The notes: generated from the letters alone by a model not told the origin. Shown: positions 1-9,755, numbered from the stretch's first letter. The stretch: DNA of 59,474 bases from Lysobacterales bacterium (GCA_021324945.1 JAJPID010000066.1:1-59474); one strand, 5' to 3'. Made by a program: numbers and translations.

Positions 1-217
1 GCCCGGCGAGAAGCGCAGGGCAGTCGAGCCAACCGGACGTTGGCGAGACCGTCATGCCGGCGCAATGGTTTTGGCTACTTTTGCCGAAACAAAAGTAGCC
101 CGCTCGCCTTGGAGGCGAGCGGAAAAAGACATGGATGTCGAAGTTTCGGATTCAAAAGCGCGACCTCCGACGACACAGTCACGGGATCCGGCTTGCGTCG
201 GAACGACGTCCAAACAA
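1..217. repeat. Repeat-rich intergenic edge downstream of rplI
   Basis: No gene is supported here. Two adjacent perfect hairpins stand out. The first has arms ggctacttttg and caaaagtagcc around a 6-nt loop (about 67-94). The second has arms ccgctcgcct and aggcgagcgg (about 99-121). A segment near 180-207 (gggatccggcttgcgtcgga) resembles the 'ccggcttgcgtcgg' repeats scattered through Xanthomonadales intergenic DNA. Open frames through here, one running antisense into rplI, are products of these repeats. The repeat nature is inferred from structure and general recollection, not from an alignment. Confidence 0.5.
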
Positions 218-240
218 AACGGGCGCCATTGGCGCCCGTT
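218..240 (-). terminator. Rho-independent terminator of rpsF-rpsR-rplI
   Basis: There is a perfect 10-bp stem, aacgggcgcc and ggcgcccgtt, with a 3-nt loop. Read on the minus strand it is followed by the T-rich run TTTTGTTTG. It lies 31 bp past the rplI stop codon. This is a textbook intrinsic terminator for the ribosomal operon. Confidence 0.9.
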
Positions 241-270
241 CGATCACATCCCGAATGCGCTCGCGCGAGG

Positions 271-720
271 TCATTCCTCCGCGATCACCTTCACCTTGAC
301 GGTCGCCTGCACATCGGCGTGCAGGGCGAGGTGCACTTCGTATTCGCCGAGGTTGCGCAGCGGGCCTTCGCCCAGGATCACTTCGCTCTTTTCCAGTTCC
401 AGGCCTTGGGCGCTGAAGGCTTCGGCGATTTCGCGCGGACCGACCGAGCCGTAGAGCTTGCCTTCCGGGCTGGCGTTGGCCTTGATGGTGGCCTCGGCGC
501 CTTCAAACTTGGCTGCACGCGCCTGCGCGGCGGACAACAGTTCGTTCGACTTGGCTTCGTACTCGGCGCGGCGCTTTTCGAACTCCGCGACATTGGCTTC
601 GGTGGCGGGCACGGCCTTGCCGCGCGGCACCAGATAATTGCGGCCGTAACCGGGCTTGACCTTGACCTTGTCGCCGAGGCCGCCCAGGTTTTTCACTTTC
701 TCGAGAAGGATGAGTTCCAT
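271..720 (-). CDS. rplI: 50S ribosomal protein L9
   Basis: 149 aa, the usual length for L9. The N-terminal domain begins [19 protein letters not shown] and carries the RNA-binding region [13 protein letters not shown]. It is followed by the long connecting helix (about residues 42-75) and the C-terminal domain containing [16 protein letters not shown]. It binds 23S rRNA near the base of the L1 stalk. The frame stays open 37 codons upstream, but only the ATG at 720 gives the conserved L9 N-terminus. It is the last gene of rpsF-rpsR-rplI, 150 bp after rpsR, and is followed by a strong terminator. Confidence 0.97.
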   Translation of the reverse strand: MELILLEKVKNLGGLGDKVKVKPGYGRNYLVPRGKAVPATEANVAEFEKRRAEYEAKSNELLSAAQARAAKFEGAEATIKANASPEGKLYGSVGPREIAEAFSAQGLELEKSEVILGEGPLRNLGEYEVHLALHADVQATVKVKVIAEE

Positions 721-870
721 TGAAATCTCCGATTCGTTAGCGCCGGGACTTCGCCCGACGCAACCGGTGTGGTTGTCCGAATGCTCGTCGCTTGGTTCGC
801 CCCATCCTGCCTGCGGCCATCTTCCCCGCAAGCGGAGCTAAGGAATCAATGGACGACCAAACGTTGTCGA

Positions 871-1101
871 TCAAACAAAATGGTTATCGCTGTAAGGCAG
901 CAACGCCAGGAACCGCGCGCGGTTCACCGCGTCGGCGAGCTGGCGCTGATAGCGCGCCTTGGTGCCGGTGATGCGGCTTGGCACGATCTTGCCTGTCTCG
1001 GTGATGTACTGGCGCAGGACGTTGAGATCCTTGTAGTCGATCTGCTTCACGCCCTCGGCGGTGAAGCGGCAGAACTTCTTGCGGCGGAAGAATTTGGACA
1101 T
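871..1101 (-). CDS. rpsR: 30S ribosomal protein S18
   Basis: 76 aa, full length. The start [13 protein letters not shown] and the core [27 protein letters not shown] are diagnostic of S18, which sits with S6 on the 30S platform. It lies 27 bp downstream of rpsF and upstream of rplI in the conserved operon order. The C-terminus (YSDNHFV) differs slightly from the common LPYTDRH ending, within family variation. Confidence 0.97.
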   Translation of the reverse strand: MSKFFRRKKFCRFTAEGVKQIDYKDLNVLRQYITETGKIVPSRITGTKARYQRQLADAVNRARFLALLPYSDNHFV

Positions 1102-1128
1102 ATCGATATCTCCGGATTCGGGGCTCGC

Positions 1129-1530
1129 TTACGCGGCTTCTTCGCGGTCGGCAAAGGCGTCCCCGCCGAAGCCTTCCTCATCGCGGCGACGCGGCGACTT
1201 CTCGTCCTTGTCCTTGGCCTTCATGATCGGCGAAGGTTCGGTTTCGGCTGCATCCATCTTCATCACCAGGTGGCGCAGCACCGCATCGTTGAAGCGGAAA
1301 CCGGAAACCAGTTCATCGAGCGCCTTCTGCCCACACTCGATGTTCATCAGCGCGTAGTGCGCCTTGGCCAGATGCTGGATGGGATAGGCGAGCTGTCGGC
1401 GGCCCCAGTCCTCGACGCGGTGGACCTTGCCGCCATCGGCCTCGACCAGCGCCTTGTAGCGTTCGAGCATGCCGGGCACCTGCTCGCTCTGGTCCGGGTG
1501 GACCAGGAACACGATCTCGTAGTGACGCAT
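1129..1530 (-). CDS. rpsF: 30S ribosomal protein S6
   Basis: 133 aa. The S6 fold is clear: [19 protein letters not shown] at the start, [16 protein letters not shown] in the middle and HYALMNIEC. The C-terminus (about residues 95-133) is a charged tail rich in Lys, Glu and Asp, as in many proteobacterial S6 proteins; in E. coli this region receives glutamate residues from RimK. It is the first gene of the ribosomal operon, and S6 pairs with S18 from the next gene. A GAGGAAAAACA stretch just before the start gives a good ribosome binding site. Confidence 0.97.
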   Translation of the reverse strand: MRHYEIVFLVHPDQSEQVPGMLERYKALVEADGGKVHRVEDWGRRQLAYPIQHLAKAHYALMNIECGQKALDELVSGFRFNDAVLRHLVMKMDAAETEPSPIMKAKDKDEKSPRRRDEEGFGGDAFADREEAA

Positions 1531-1645
1531 TGTTTTTCCTCTCGGGTGTCGCCCTGGCTCGCGCCGAGGCAGGCAGCCTCCCGACCGGAAGCCGGCGGTG
1601 AGGCAAGGGTCTTCGCTCGCATAAATCGCGGGCGAAAGAGGCGGA

Positions 1646-1675
1646 ATTTTAAGGGGTAACCTGCTGAAACCGCAA
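1646..1675 (-). promoter_or_regulatory. Candidate sigma-70 promoter for rpsF operon
   Basis: On the minus strand, TTGCGG (1675-1670) is followed after 18 bp by TAAAAT (1651-1646), about 115 bp upstream of the rpsF start. This is the only AT-rich hexamer pair in the gap between the A-type carrier gene and rpsF. Inferred from consensus only. Confidence 0.45.
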
Positions 1676-1680
1676 GCGTG

Positions 1681-2022
1681 TCAAACCGGCGCGTCGACCG
1701 TGAAGCTCTCGCCGCAACCGCACTGGCCGGTCGCATTGGGATTGTGAAAGACGAACGAGGCATTCAAGCCCTGCCGTTCGAAATCGATTCGCGTGCCGTC
1801 CACGAACGGCAGCGACTTGGGATCGACGACCACCTTCACCCCTTCCAGATCGAACACGCGGTCCTCGGCCGCGATGGCGTCGGTCAGGTCAACGGTGTAG
1901 CCGAATCCGGAGCAACCGGTCTTCCGGATGCCGAAGCGCACACCGGCGGCGTGCGGGTGCTTCGCGAGGTATTCGCGCATGCGCGCGGCGGCGGATTCGG
2001 TGAGTTGGATGGCCATCGACAT
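1681..2022 (-). CDS. A-type iron-sulfur carrier (IscA/SufA family)
   Basis: 113 aa from ATG 2022; ATG 2016 two codons later is equally possible. The three family cysteines are present: one in [10 protein letters not shown] and two in GQCGCGESF. The residues between, such as [19 protein letters not shown], are typical of the HesB/IscA fold. A-type carriers accept an Fe-S cluster from the scaffold and pass it to apo-proteins. The sequence has features of both IscA and SufA, so I give no symbol. The gene is unlinked to the suf operon at 37-43 kb, which has no carrier gene of its own. Confidence 0.92.
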   Translation of the reverse strand: MSMAIQLTESAAARMREYLAKHPHAAGVRFGIRKTGCSGFGYTVDLTDAIAAEDRVFDLEGVKVVVDPKSLPFVDGTRIDFERQGLNASFVFHNPNATGQCGCGESFTVDAPV

Positions 2023-2055
2023 TCGGGTTGCGCGACTCGATAACAGGATACACCG

Positions 2056-2080
2056 GTTGCCTGCACGCAGGCTCCTACAA
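2056..2080 (-). repeat. REP element (GTAG type)
   Basis: Read on the minus strand this is TTGTAGGAGC followed by the perfect palindrome GCCTGC-GT-GCAGGC and AAC. A GTAG tetranucleotide 5' of a short palindrome is the hallmark of REP sequences mobilised by RAYT/TnpA-REP proteins. Related copies are at 5346, 17848, 25281 and 30735. Confidence 0.7.
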
Positions 2081-2146
2081 GGATGCACGCTTCGCTATCA
2101 TCGCCGGCTCACACTCTTGATGCGGCACAGACCACAAGGTTTCAAG

Positions 2147-3553
<1,407 letters not shown>

Positions 3554-3757
3554 ACCCTCCGTCATTCCGGGGCTGCGCCAGCAGCGCAGAACCGGACTGC
3601 GAAGGCAGGACGCCGAAGCGAACATCGGCGTAGCCGATGGCCAGAAAGGCGAGCCGCAGGACGCGGCGAGTAATCCTGTGCCTTTGACTTCGGCTAGAAG
3701 AAAAATTCACTGAATTCCTCCTTGCGCGGAAATGACGAACACAACGTCCAACACCAG

Positions 3758-4552
3758 ATGAGATCCGTGTTTTTCAGGTCGCTTCAATCCACGCTGGTAC
3801 TCGCGTTGATGGTACTGCTCGCCGCCTGCGCGCATTCGGTCAAACTGCCGCTGGTGCCGATGGCATTGCCTTCGCTCGCGGCGGCGACGCCGCCTTCGCG
3901 CGACGACGCGACCAAGAAATTGGAAGCGGCTACGCCCTGCTGCAAGGCGTGGAGCGAGTTGCCGTTCAAGGATGCGCTGCCGGACAAGCCGAAGGATTAT
4001 TTGTTCGACGCCAACAGTCCGGTGGCCGACATTGACGGCCAGCGCACGCACTTTTTGACCTTCGTGCTGCCACCATACGAGAAGCCTTATCGCGTGCTGT
4101 TCAAGGCCGAACCCTCCGCACGTTACCTGCAATCGAGCTATCTCTTCGCGCCCACCGTCACTCTGCTCGATGCGCAATTCGAGCCGCTTCGCAGCGAAGA
4201 CGTGAAGCTGTGCGAATACATCGGCTGGCGGCCGACGTTGTCGGGCGCGTTCGGCAGCTTCACCATCGATGATGTGCAAGCAAAATATCTGGTCGTCACC
4301 ACTTCGCCCGCGCAGTTGAAAGCGAGTACGTACTGGGAACAGTCGCCGGCGGGATTCACTTCGGATGTGTCCTCGCCCCCGGCCAGCTCCGGCAGTTTCT
4401 CGATCCCGCATGGGCCGGACGGCCCCTTGAGCGTCGGACGGCTGACCAGCGGCTATGAGAACGCGGTGGATAATGCAATTTGCGCCAAGCCGAAATCGGG
4501 GACGGGGCTGCTGCCGCAGTTGCGCCAATCGATGCACAACATGCTGCGCTGA
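3758..4552 (+). CDS. MalM-family lipoprotein
   Basis: 264 aa from ATG 3758. A lipoprotein signal peptide ends in the lipobox LLAAC (about residue 24), predicting an acylated membrane-anchored periplasmic protein. The central part resembles the MalM maltose-operon periplasmic protein: a jelly-roll-like stretch with YLFAPTVTLLDAQFEPL (compare SVFAPNVLILD in MalM) and a segment KYLVVTTSPAQL. The function of MalM itself is not established and no maltose genes are nearby. The stop overlaps the ribosome binding site of the next gene, so the two are probably co-transcribed. Family assignment is moderate. Confidence 0.75.
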   Translation: MRSVFFRSLQSTLVLALMVLLAACAHSVKLPLVPMALPSLAAATPPSRDDATKKLEAATPCCKAWSELPFKDALPDKPKDYLFDANSPVADIDGQRTHFLTFVLPPYEKPYRVLFKAEPSARYLQSSYLFAPTVTLLDAQFEPLRSEDVKLCEYIGWRPTLSGAFGSFTIDDVQAKYLVVTTSPAQLKASTYWEQSPAGFTSDVSSPPASSGSFSIPHGPDGPLSVGRLTSGYENAVDNAICAKPKSGTGLLPQLRQSMHNMLR

Positions 4553-4563
4553 AGGAGACATCG

Positions 4564-5352
4564 ATGGATCTGGACTTGACCGGCCGTCACGCGCTGGTGT
4601 GCGGGGCTTCGCAAGGCATCGGCCGCGCCTGCGCAATCGAGCTGGCGCAACTGGGGGCGGACGTCACGTTGCTCGCGCGGCGTGAGGCAGTGCTGCGCGC
4701 ATTGGCCGACGAGTTGCCGCATACGCATCCGTCGCAGAGACACGGTTTCGTCGTCGCCGACAGCGGCGATACGGAACGCTTGCGTGCACGAGCCGAAGCG
4801 CTCGCCGCCGGCGCGCCGGTACATATTCTTGTCAACAACTCCGGTGGTCCGCCGCCCGGGCCGGTGCTGGACGCGCGGGCCGAGGATTTTCTCGATGCCT
4901 ATCGCAACCACCTGCTCGCCAATCATGTGTTGGCCGAAGCAGTGATCCCGGGTATGCGCGTCGCCGGTTACGGCCGCATCGTCAACATCATTTCCACTTC
5001 GGTGAAGGAACCGATCATCGGTCTTGGCGTCTCCAACACCACGCGCTGGGCGGTGGCGAGCTGGGCCAAGACGCTGGCGACGGAATTGGCACCGTTCGGC
5101 ATCACCGTCAACAACGTGCTGCCCGGCTCAACCAAGACGCCGCGCATCGAGCAGATCGTGGCGACGCGCGCGCAGAAATCCGGGGCCAGCGTGGAAGACA
5201 CGCAGCACGCGATGGAAACGGAAATCCCGATGCGCCGTTTCGCCGATCCTTCTGAAATCGCCGCCGCAGTCGCATTCCTGTGTTCACCCGCGGCGAGCTA
5301 CATCACTGGCATCAATGTACCGGTGGATGGCGGACGCACGCGCTCGTTGTAG
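4564..5352 (+). CDS. SDR-family oxidoreductase with atypical active site
   Basis: 262 aa. The Rossmann cofactor motif is CGASQGIG (residues 13-20), NNSGG occurs near residue 90, and the C-terminus has the SDR ending ITGINVPVDGG. The catalytic serine region (IISTS) is present, but where classical SDRs have YxxxK this protein has S157-N-T-T-R161. A subfamily of FabG-like SDRs shares an SNxxR pattern, so loss of Tyr and Lys may be a subfamily trait. A strong AGGAG lies 7 bp before the ATG. It precedes an aldehyde dehydrogenase gene, suggesting a shared catabolic role; substrate unknown. The stop codon lies within a REP-like element. Confidence 0.9.
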   Translation: MDLDLTGRHALVCGASQGIGRACAIELAQLGADVTLLARREAVLRALADELPHTHPSQRHGFVVADSGDTERLRARAEALAAGAPVHILVNNSGGPPPGPVLDARAEDFLDAYRNHLLANHVLAEAVIPGMRVAGYGRIVNIISTSVKEPIIGLGVSNTTRWAVASWAKTLATELAPFGITVNNVLPGSTKTPRIEQIVATRAQKSGASVEDTQHAMETEIPMRRFADPSEIAAAVAFLCSPAASYITGINVPVDGGRTRSL

Positions 5353-5385
5353 GAACGCGCTCAGCGCCGCCTTTTGGGGCGCGCG
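5346..5385 (+). repeat. REP-like element over the SDR stop codon
   Basis: TTGTAGGAACGCGCTCAGCGC begins inside the last codons of the SDR gene: the TAG stop is part of the GTAG signature. A second inverted pair (gcgcc and ggcgc around a tttt-containing loop) follows at about 5367-5383 and may also act as a hairpin after the gene. It is a diverged member of the family at 2056 and 30735. Confidence 0.55.
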
Positions 5386-5475
5386 ACGGGTGCTGGCAAA
5401 ACCACTGCACGTCTGTCGCGCGCAGGGCGCACTTCTCCATCTGCGTGATGCGCCGCTTGCGGTAAGCTTGAGCGG

Positions 5476-6936
5476 ATGGCCCCCCTCACCCTCGCCAATC
5501 TGATCGACGGGCAATTGCGCGCGCCGTGCACGGGCGCGTATCTGGACGTGTTCGAGCCGGCGACGGGCACGGTGTACGCGCGCTGTCCGGATTCCGACCA
5601 GCGCGATGTCGAACTGGCGGTGCAAGCGGCGCAACGTGCCGCGCCCGCCTGGGCCGCGCTCTCCCACGGTGAGCGTGCGAAACATCTGCACCGGCTGGCC
5701 GATGCAGTCGAAGCGCGGCTCGATGAGTTCGCTCTCGAGGAATCGCGCGATACCGGCAAGCCGGTGAAGCTCGCGCGCAGCGTGGACATCCCGCGCGCGG
5801 TCGCGAACCTGCGCTTCTTCGCCGAGGCGATCACGCAGTGGCCCGGTGAAACCCATGCCGATGCGCGGGCATTCAACTACACGCTGCGGCAACCGCTCGG
5901 CGTGGTCGGCTGCATTTCGCCCTGGAATCTGCCGCTGTATCTGTTCACCTGGAAAATCGCGCCCGCGCTGGCGGCAGGAAACGCGGTGGTTGCAAAACCT
6001 TCCGAGATCACTCCGTTCACTGCGTTCCGCTTGTCGGAACTGGCGATCGACTGCGGGTTTCCGCGCGGCGTGTTGAACATCGTGCAGGGCACCGGACCCG
6101 CCGTTGGCAAAGCCATCGTCGAGCATCCGCACATCAAGGCGATTTCATTCACCGGCTCGACGCGCACCGGCGCGGCGATCGCGGCGCAAGCGGCACAGTC
6201 ATTCAAGAAGGTTTCGCTGGAGATGGGCGGCAAGAATCCGGCGGTCGTGTTCACGGATGCCGATCTGTCCGAGACCCATCTCGACACCATCGTGCGTTCG
6301 GGTTTCTCCAACCAGGGCGAGATCTGCCTGTGCGGATCGCGGCTACTGGTGCAGCGGTCGATTTACGATGAATTCAAGCGGCGTTACCTTGCCAAAGTGC
6401 AAGCGCTGCGCGTGGGTGATCCGCAGGACGAACGCAGCGATCTGGGCGCGCTGGTTTCCAGTGCGCATTTCGACAAGGTGACCACCTGCATCGAGCGCGC
6501 GGTCGCGGAAGGTGGCCGCGTATTGTGCGGCGGCGAGGCGGTGAAGCTCGACGGGCGCTGCGCCGACGGCTGGTTCGTGGCACCCACCGTGATCGAAGGT
6601 TTGCCGCAAGACTGCGCGACCAATCGCGAGGAGATCTTCGGCCCCGTGGTCACCCTGCTGCCGTTCGCGGACGAAGACGAAGCGGTCGCGATCGCCAACG
6701 GTACCGAGTACGGCTTGGCCGCGTCGTTGTGGACGTCCAATCTCGATCGTGCGCAGCGCATGGCCGAACGGCTGGAATTCGGCATCGTCTGGATCAACTG
6801 CTGGATGCTGCGCGACCTGCGCACGCCGTTCGGCGGCGTGAAAAACTCCGGCGTGGGCCGCGAAGGCGGTTTCGAAGCGCTGCGCTTTTTCACCGAACCG
6901 AAAAATGTCTGCATTGCACGGTCAAGCTCTGCCTAG
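5476..6936 (+). CDS. Aldehyde dehydrogenase, 2-aminomuconate 6-semialdehyde type
   Basis: 486 aa, NAD-dependent aldehyde dehydrogenase. The catalytic Glu is E249 (SLEMGGKNP) and the nucleophile is C284 in NQGEICLCGSR. The GEICLCGSR block and the C-terminal RDLRTPFGGVKNSGVGREGG followed by FFTEPKNVC are characteristic of the 2-aminomuconate/2-hydroxymuconate semialdehyde dehydrogenase group (AMSDH, DmpC/XylG). This oxidises the ring-cleavage semialdehyde in tryptophan (kynurenine) or meta-cleavage pathways. A RidA-type deaminase gene 2.4 kb downstream supports the aminomuconate reading. The substrate is inferred. Confidence 0.9.
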   Translation: MAPLTLANLIDGQLRAPCTGAYLDVFEPATGTVYARCPDSDQRDVELAVQAAQRAAPAWAALSHGERAKHLHRLADAVEARLDEFALEESRDTGKPVKLARSVDIPRAVANLRFFAEAITQWPGETHADARAFNYTLRQPLGVVGCISPWNLPLYLFTWKIAPALAAGNAVVAKPSEITPFTAFRLSELAIDCGFPRGVLNIVQGTGPAVGKAIVEHPHIKAISFTGSTRTGAAIAAQAAQSFKKVSLEMGGKNPAVVFTDADLSETHLDTIVRSGFSNQGEICLCGSRLLVQRSIYDEFKRRYLAKVQALRVGDPQDERSDLGALVSSAHFDKVTTCIERAVAEGGRVLCGGEAVKLDGRCADGWFVAPTVIEGLPQDCATNREEIFGPVVTLLPFADEDEAVAIANGTEYGLAASLWTSNLDRAQRMAERLEFGIVWINCWMLRDLRTPFGGVKNSGVGREGGFEALRFFTEPKNVCIARSSSA

Positions 6937-7000
6937 GTGCGCTCGGCATTTTGCGTGCCGGCGGTGCTCGCCTCGCTCACTGCCGCGAGCTGCGATCTCA

Positions 7001-7016
7001 TGTACTGACGTGTACA
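7001..7016. promoter_or_regulatory. Inverted repeat TGTAC-N6-GTACA upstream of can
   Basis: Perfect 5-bp arms TGTAC and GTACA are separated by tgacgt. The right arm overlaps TACACT (7013-7018), a fair -10 hexamer lying 76 bp before the carbonic anhydrase start. It may be an operator. No regulator family can be named from the sequence. Confidence 0.35.
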
Positions 7017-7093
7017 CTCCGGTTCCTGCGCTCCGGCGACACGCAGCCTGCCTTCGCTCGCGACGCTAATCAGAGCTTCCCAAGAGAGCACGC

Positions 7094-7744
7094 ATGTCAC
7101 CCAAAGACCTGCTCGAGAAAAATCGTCAATGGTCGGAAGAAATCCGCGCGCGCGATCCGGAATTCTTCGCGCGGCTGTCGCGGCAGCAGGCGCCGAAGTA
7201 TCTCTGGATCGGTTGCTCGGATTCGCGCGTGCCGGCCAATCAGATCGTCGACCTCGCCCCCGGCGAGGTATTCGTGCACCGCAATGTCGCCAATCTGGTG
7301 GTGCATGCGGATCTCAACTGCCTGTCGGTAATGCAATTCGCGGTGGACGTGCTGAAAGTCGAGCACATCATGGTGGTCGGCCATTACGGCTGCGGCGGCG
7401 TGCAGGCCGTGCTGGAGAACCAGCGCGTCGGCCTGGCCGACAACTGGCTGCGCCATGTCGGCGATGTGCGGGCGGCGCACGCGGCGATGCTGGAGTCGCT
7501 ACCCGCGGATTCGCGGCACGCCCGGCTGTGCGAACTGAACGTGATCGAGCAGGCAGTGAACGTCTGCCGCACCACCGTGGTGCGGGACGCCTGGGAGCGC
7601 GGCCAGAAACTGGCCGTGCACGGCTGGTGCTATGGCCTCTCCGACGGGCGCATCCGCGATCTCGGCATGGATGTCGCGCGGCCGGAGGATTTGGAAAATG
7701 TGTATGCGCGCACCCTGCAGCGCGCGGCGGCGGCGAACTTCTGA
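7094..7744 (+). CDS. can: Beta-class carbonic anhydrase
   Basis: 216 aa, close in length and sequence to E. coli Can. The zinc ligands are C41, D43 (IGCSDSR), H97 and C100 (VVGHYGCGG), and R45 pairs with D43 as usual. It interconverts CO2 and bicarbonate in the cytoplasm and supplies bicarbonate to carboxylases. It follows the aldehyde dehydrogenase gene after a 157-bp gap with its own promoter candidate, so it may be transcribed separately. Confidence 0.96.
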   Translation: MSPKDLLEKNRQWSEEIRARDPEFFARLSRQQAPKYLWIGCSDSRVPANQIVDLAPGEVFVHRNVANLVVHADLNCLSVMQFAVDVLKVEHIMVVGHYGCGGVQAVLENQRVGLADNWLRHVGDVRAAHAAMLESLPADSRHARLCELNVIEQAVNVCRTTVVRDAWERGQKLAVHGWCYGLSDGRIRDLGMDVARPEDLENVYARTLQRAAAANF

Positions 7745-7875
7745 GGCAGTCCACTCCCGCGACTTTCGACACAGCCACGACCCCGCCGGGGCAACGTACA
7801 CTGCCACCATTGCATGCAGGACGAAGCGTGGCCGCTTTGCCGTTCTATCCTGCCGTGACAGATGTGGAGCAACGC

Positions 7876-9333
7876 ATGCTTGCACGCGCAATGCAGGTCC
7901 TGATCCTCGCCGTGCTGCTGGCATCGAGTACCGCGCGCGCGCAAAACGATCTCAGCGCCATCGGTGTGCGTGCGCAGCAAGTCGAGGCGGTAGAGCGTTC
8001 CGAGCAGATCATGCAGGACGCCCAGCGACGCAAGGGCCTTCTCGCGCAATACCAGGTGATGCGTCGCGCCTACGCAGCCAGCAACAATGCGAATTTCCGG
8101 GTGATCTTCGGCCAATACCTTTCCTGGTACCAGACCTTCATAGGCGACTATCCCGACGCCCTGCAGAGTTTCTCGATCAAGGAATCGCCGCTGGCCGACG
8201 ATGCCCCCTCACCGCTGGGTCAGCCTGGCGTGCATCCGGTGACGGCGCTCACTTACATTCCAAGGCTGGCGAAGTCGTACAAGGCGGTGTTCTTCAACGA
8301 GGCGCACAACGTGCCGCTGACGCGTTCGCTGACCGTGCAACTGCTGAAGGCACTGCGCGAGGAGGGTTTCAACACCTTCGCCGCTGAAACGCTCTATCGC
8401 ACCGATACAGATCTCGCCAAACGCGGTTATCCGATCTCGGATTCGGGTTTCTACACACGCGAACCGATCTACGCGGAAATGGTACGGGAGGCGCTGAAGC
8501 TGGGCTACAAGGTGGTCGCGTACGAGGCCGACGACCAGTACCAGGGCGATGCGCGCGAAGCGCAGCAGGCGCGACATCTCGCCAGCCTCTTCAAGGACGA
8601 TCCGAATACCCGGCTGGTGGTGAATGCGGGGTACGCGCACATCCAGAAAGAAGGCAGATTTCTCGGCGGGCAGTCGATGGCCGAGCATTTCATCCAGGAC
8701 ACCGGCATTCAGCCTCTGTCGGTCGAGCAGACCATGCTGATCTCGCACGACGGCAGTTCGATGGATCATCCGTACTACACGGCCGTGGCGCAGACTTTGA
8801 ACCCCGCGCAACCGATCGTGTTCGTGGACCACGACGGCAAGCCATGGTCCCTGCGGCCCGGTTACGATGTCAGCGTGTTCTTTCCGATGACGCATTCACG
8901 CGACGGGCGTCCGACCTGGCTGACATTGGGCGGCCTGCGCGTGCCGTATCACATCGATGGCGGAATTTGCCAGAACCAGTTTCCCTGTCTGATCGAGGCG
9001 CGCTATGCGAATGAGGGGGACGATGCGATTCCCGCCGACCGCATGGTGCTGGACGTGATTCCGCTGATGATGGTCGGCCACATCGAGGTGACGACATCGG
9101 ACGCCAGCGTGACGCCTTCTGGTGAACTCTATCTGCGCCCCGGCAGGTATCGCCTCAGCGTCACCGACGAAAGCAACCACACCGTGGCGCGGCAAACCAT
9201 CGTCGTGCGACCCGACACGGAACAGGTGGGCACGGCCGATGCGGCTGGTGCCAATGCGATTCCGCAAGGCTGCGCCACCGCAGCCACAGTGGCGCCGACG
9301 TTTCAATCGCTCTGCGGCGCGACGCAGCCATGA
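7876..9333 (+). CDS. Exported protein with EreA/ChaN-like Glu-His motifs
   Basis: 485 aa from ATG 7876, preceded by GGAG. Residues 1-23 are a Sec signal peptide ending TARAQ. No certain family. The region 137-260 carries a pattern typical of the EreA/ChaN/TIKI-like superfamily: NEAH (E142, H144) in place of GExH, then E171 (FAAETL), a helix-rich stretch, and H255 in VVNAGYAHIQ. EreA-type enzymes hydrolyse esters and ChaN-like proteins bind haem, so the activity cannot be given. The C-terminal 120 residues look like a beta domain (GELYLRPGRYRLSVTDE). Its stop overlaps the next start (ATGA), so it is translationally coupled to the RidA protein. Confidence 0.85.
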   Translation: MLARAMQVLILAVLLASSTARAQNDLSAIGVRAQQVEAVERSEQIMQDAQRRKGLLAQYQVMRRAYAASNNANFRVIFGQYLSWYQTFIGDYPDALQSFSIKESPLADDAPSPLGQPGVHPVTALTYIPRLAKSYKAVFFNEAHNVPLTRSLTVQLLKALREEGFNTFAAETLYRTDTDLAKRGYPISDSGFYTREPIYAEMVREALKLGYKVVAYEADDQYQGDAREAQQARHLASLFKDDPNTRLVVNAGYAHIQKEGRFLGGQSMAEHFIQDTGIQPLSVEQTMLISHDGSSMDHPYYTAVAQTLNPAQPIVFVDHDGKPWSLRPGYDVSVFFPMTHSRDGRPTWLTLGGLRVPYHIDGGICQNQFPCLIEARYANEGDDAIPADRMVLDVIPLMMVGHIEVTTSDASVTPSGELYLRPGRYRLSVTDESNHTVARQTIVVRPDTEQVGTADAAGANAIPQGCATAATVAPTFQSLCGATQP

Positions 9334-9755
9334 GCGGCGCCATCCGCACCGAAAGCGCGCCTGCGCCGGTCGGCGCGTATCCTCATGCGCGGCGCGCAGG
9401 CGACTTTCTCTTCCTGTCCGGGATCGGTCCACGAGTGCCCGGCAGTGACGCGATTCCCGGTAACGTGCACGATCCGCGCGGCAAGCTGGTGGGTCACGAC
9501 ATCGCAGCGCAATGCCGGCAAGTGTTCGCCAATGTGCGCGCGGTGCTGCAGGCTAGCGGCGCCCGCTGGGAAGACCTGATCGACGTCACCGTGTTCCTCA
9601 CCGACATGGCGAACGACTTCCGGACATTCAACGCGGTCTGGGCCGAGCATTTCCCCGATGCGGCGACCGCGCCCTGCCGGACCACGCTGGGCATCACTTC
9701 GCTGCCCACGCCGATCGCGATCGAATTGAAGTGCATCGCGCGTGTCCGCGGTTGA
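9330..9755 (+). CDS. RidA/YjgF-family deaminase, possible 2-aminomuconate deaminase
   Basis: 141 aa, a complete RidA fold: AGDFLFLSGIGPR near the N-terminus, QVFANVRAVLQASGARWEDLIDVTVFL in the centre and the family arginine R117 in PCRTT, followed by LPTPIAIELKCIA. RidA proteins hydrolyse reactive enamine/imine intermediates. One branch (AmnD/NbaF) deaminates 2-aminomuconate in tryptophan or nitrobenzene degradation. The AMSDH-type dehydrogenase upstream makes that role plausible but not proven. It begins inside the stop of the exported-protein gene and ends directly against the convergent gene at 9756 with no gap. Confidence 0.9.
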   Translation: MSGAIRTESAPAPVGAYPHARRAGDFLFLSGIGPRVPGSDAIPGNVHDPRGKLVGHDIAAQCRQVFANVRAVLQASGARWEDLIDVTVFLTDMANDFRTFNAVWAEHFPDAATAPCRTTLGITSLPTPIAIELKCIARVRG

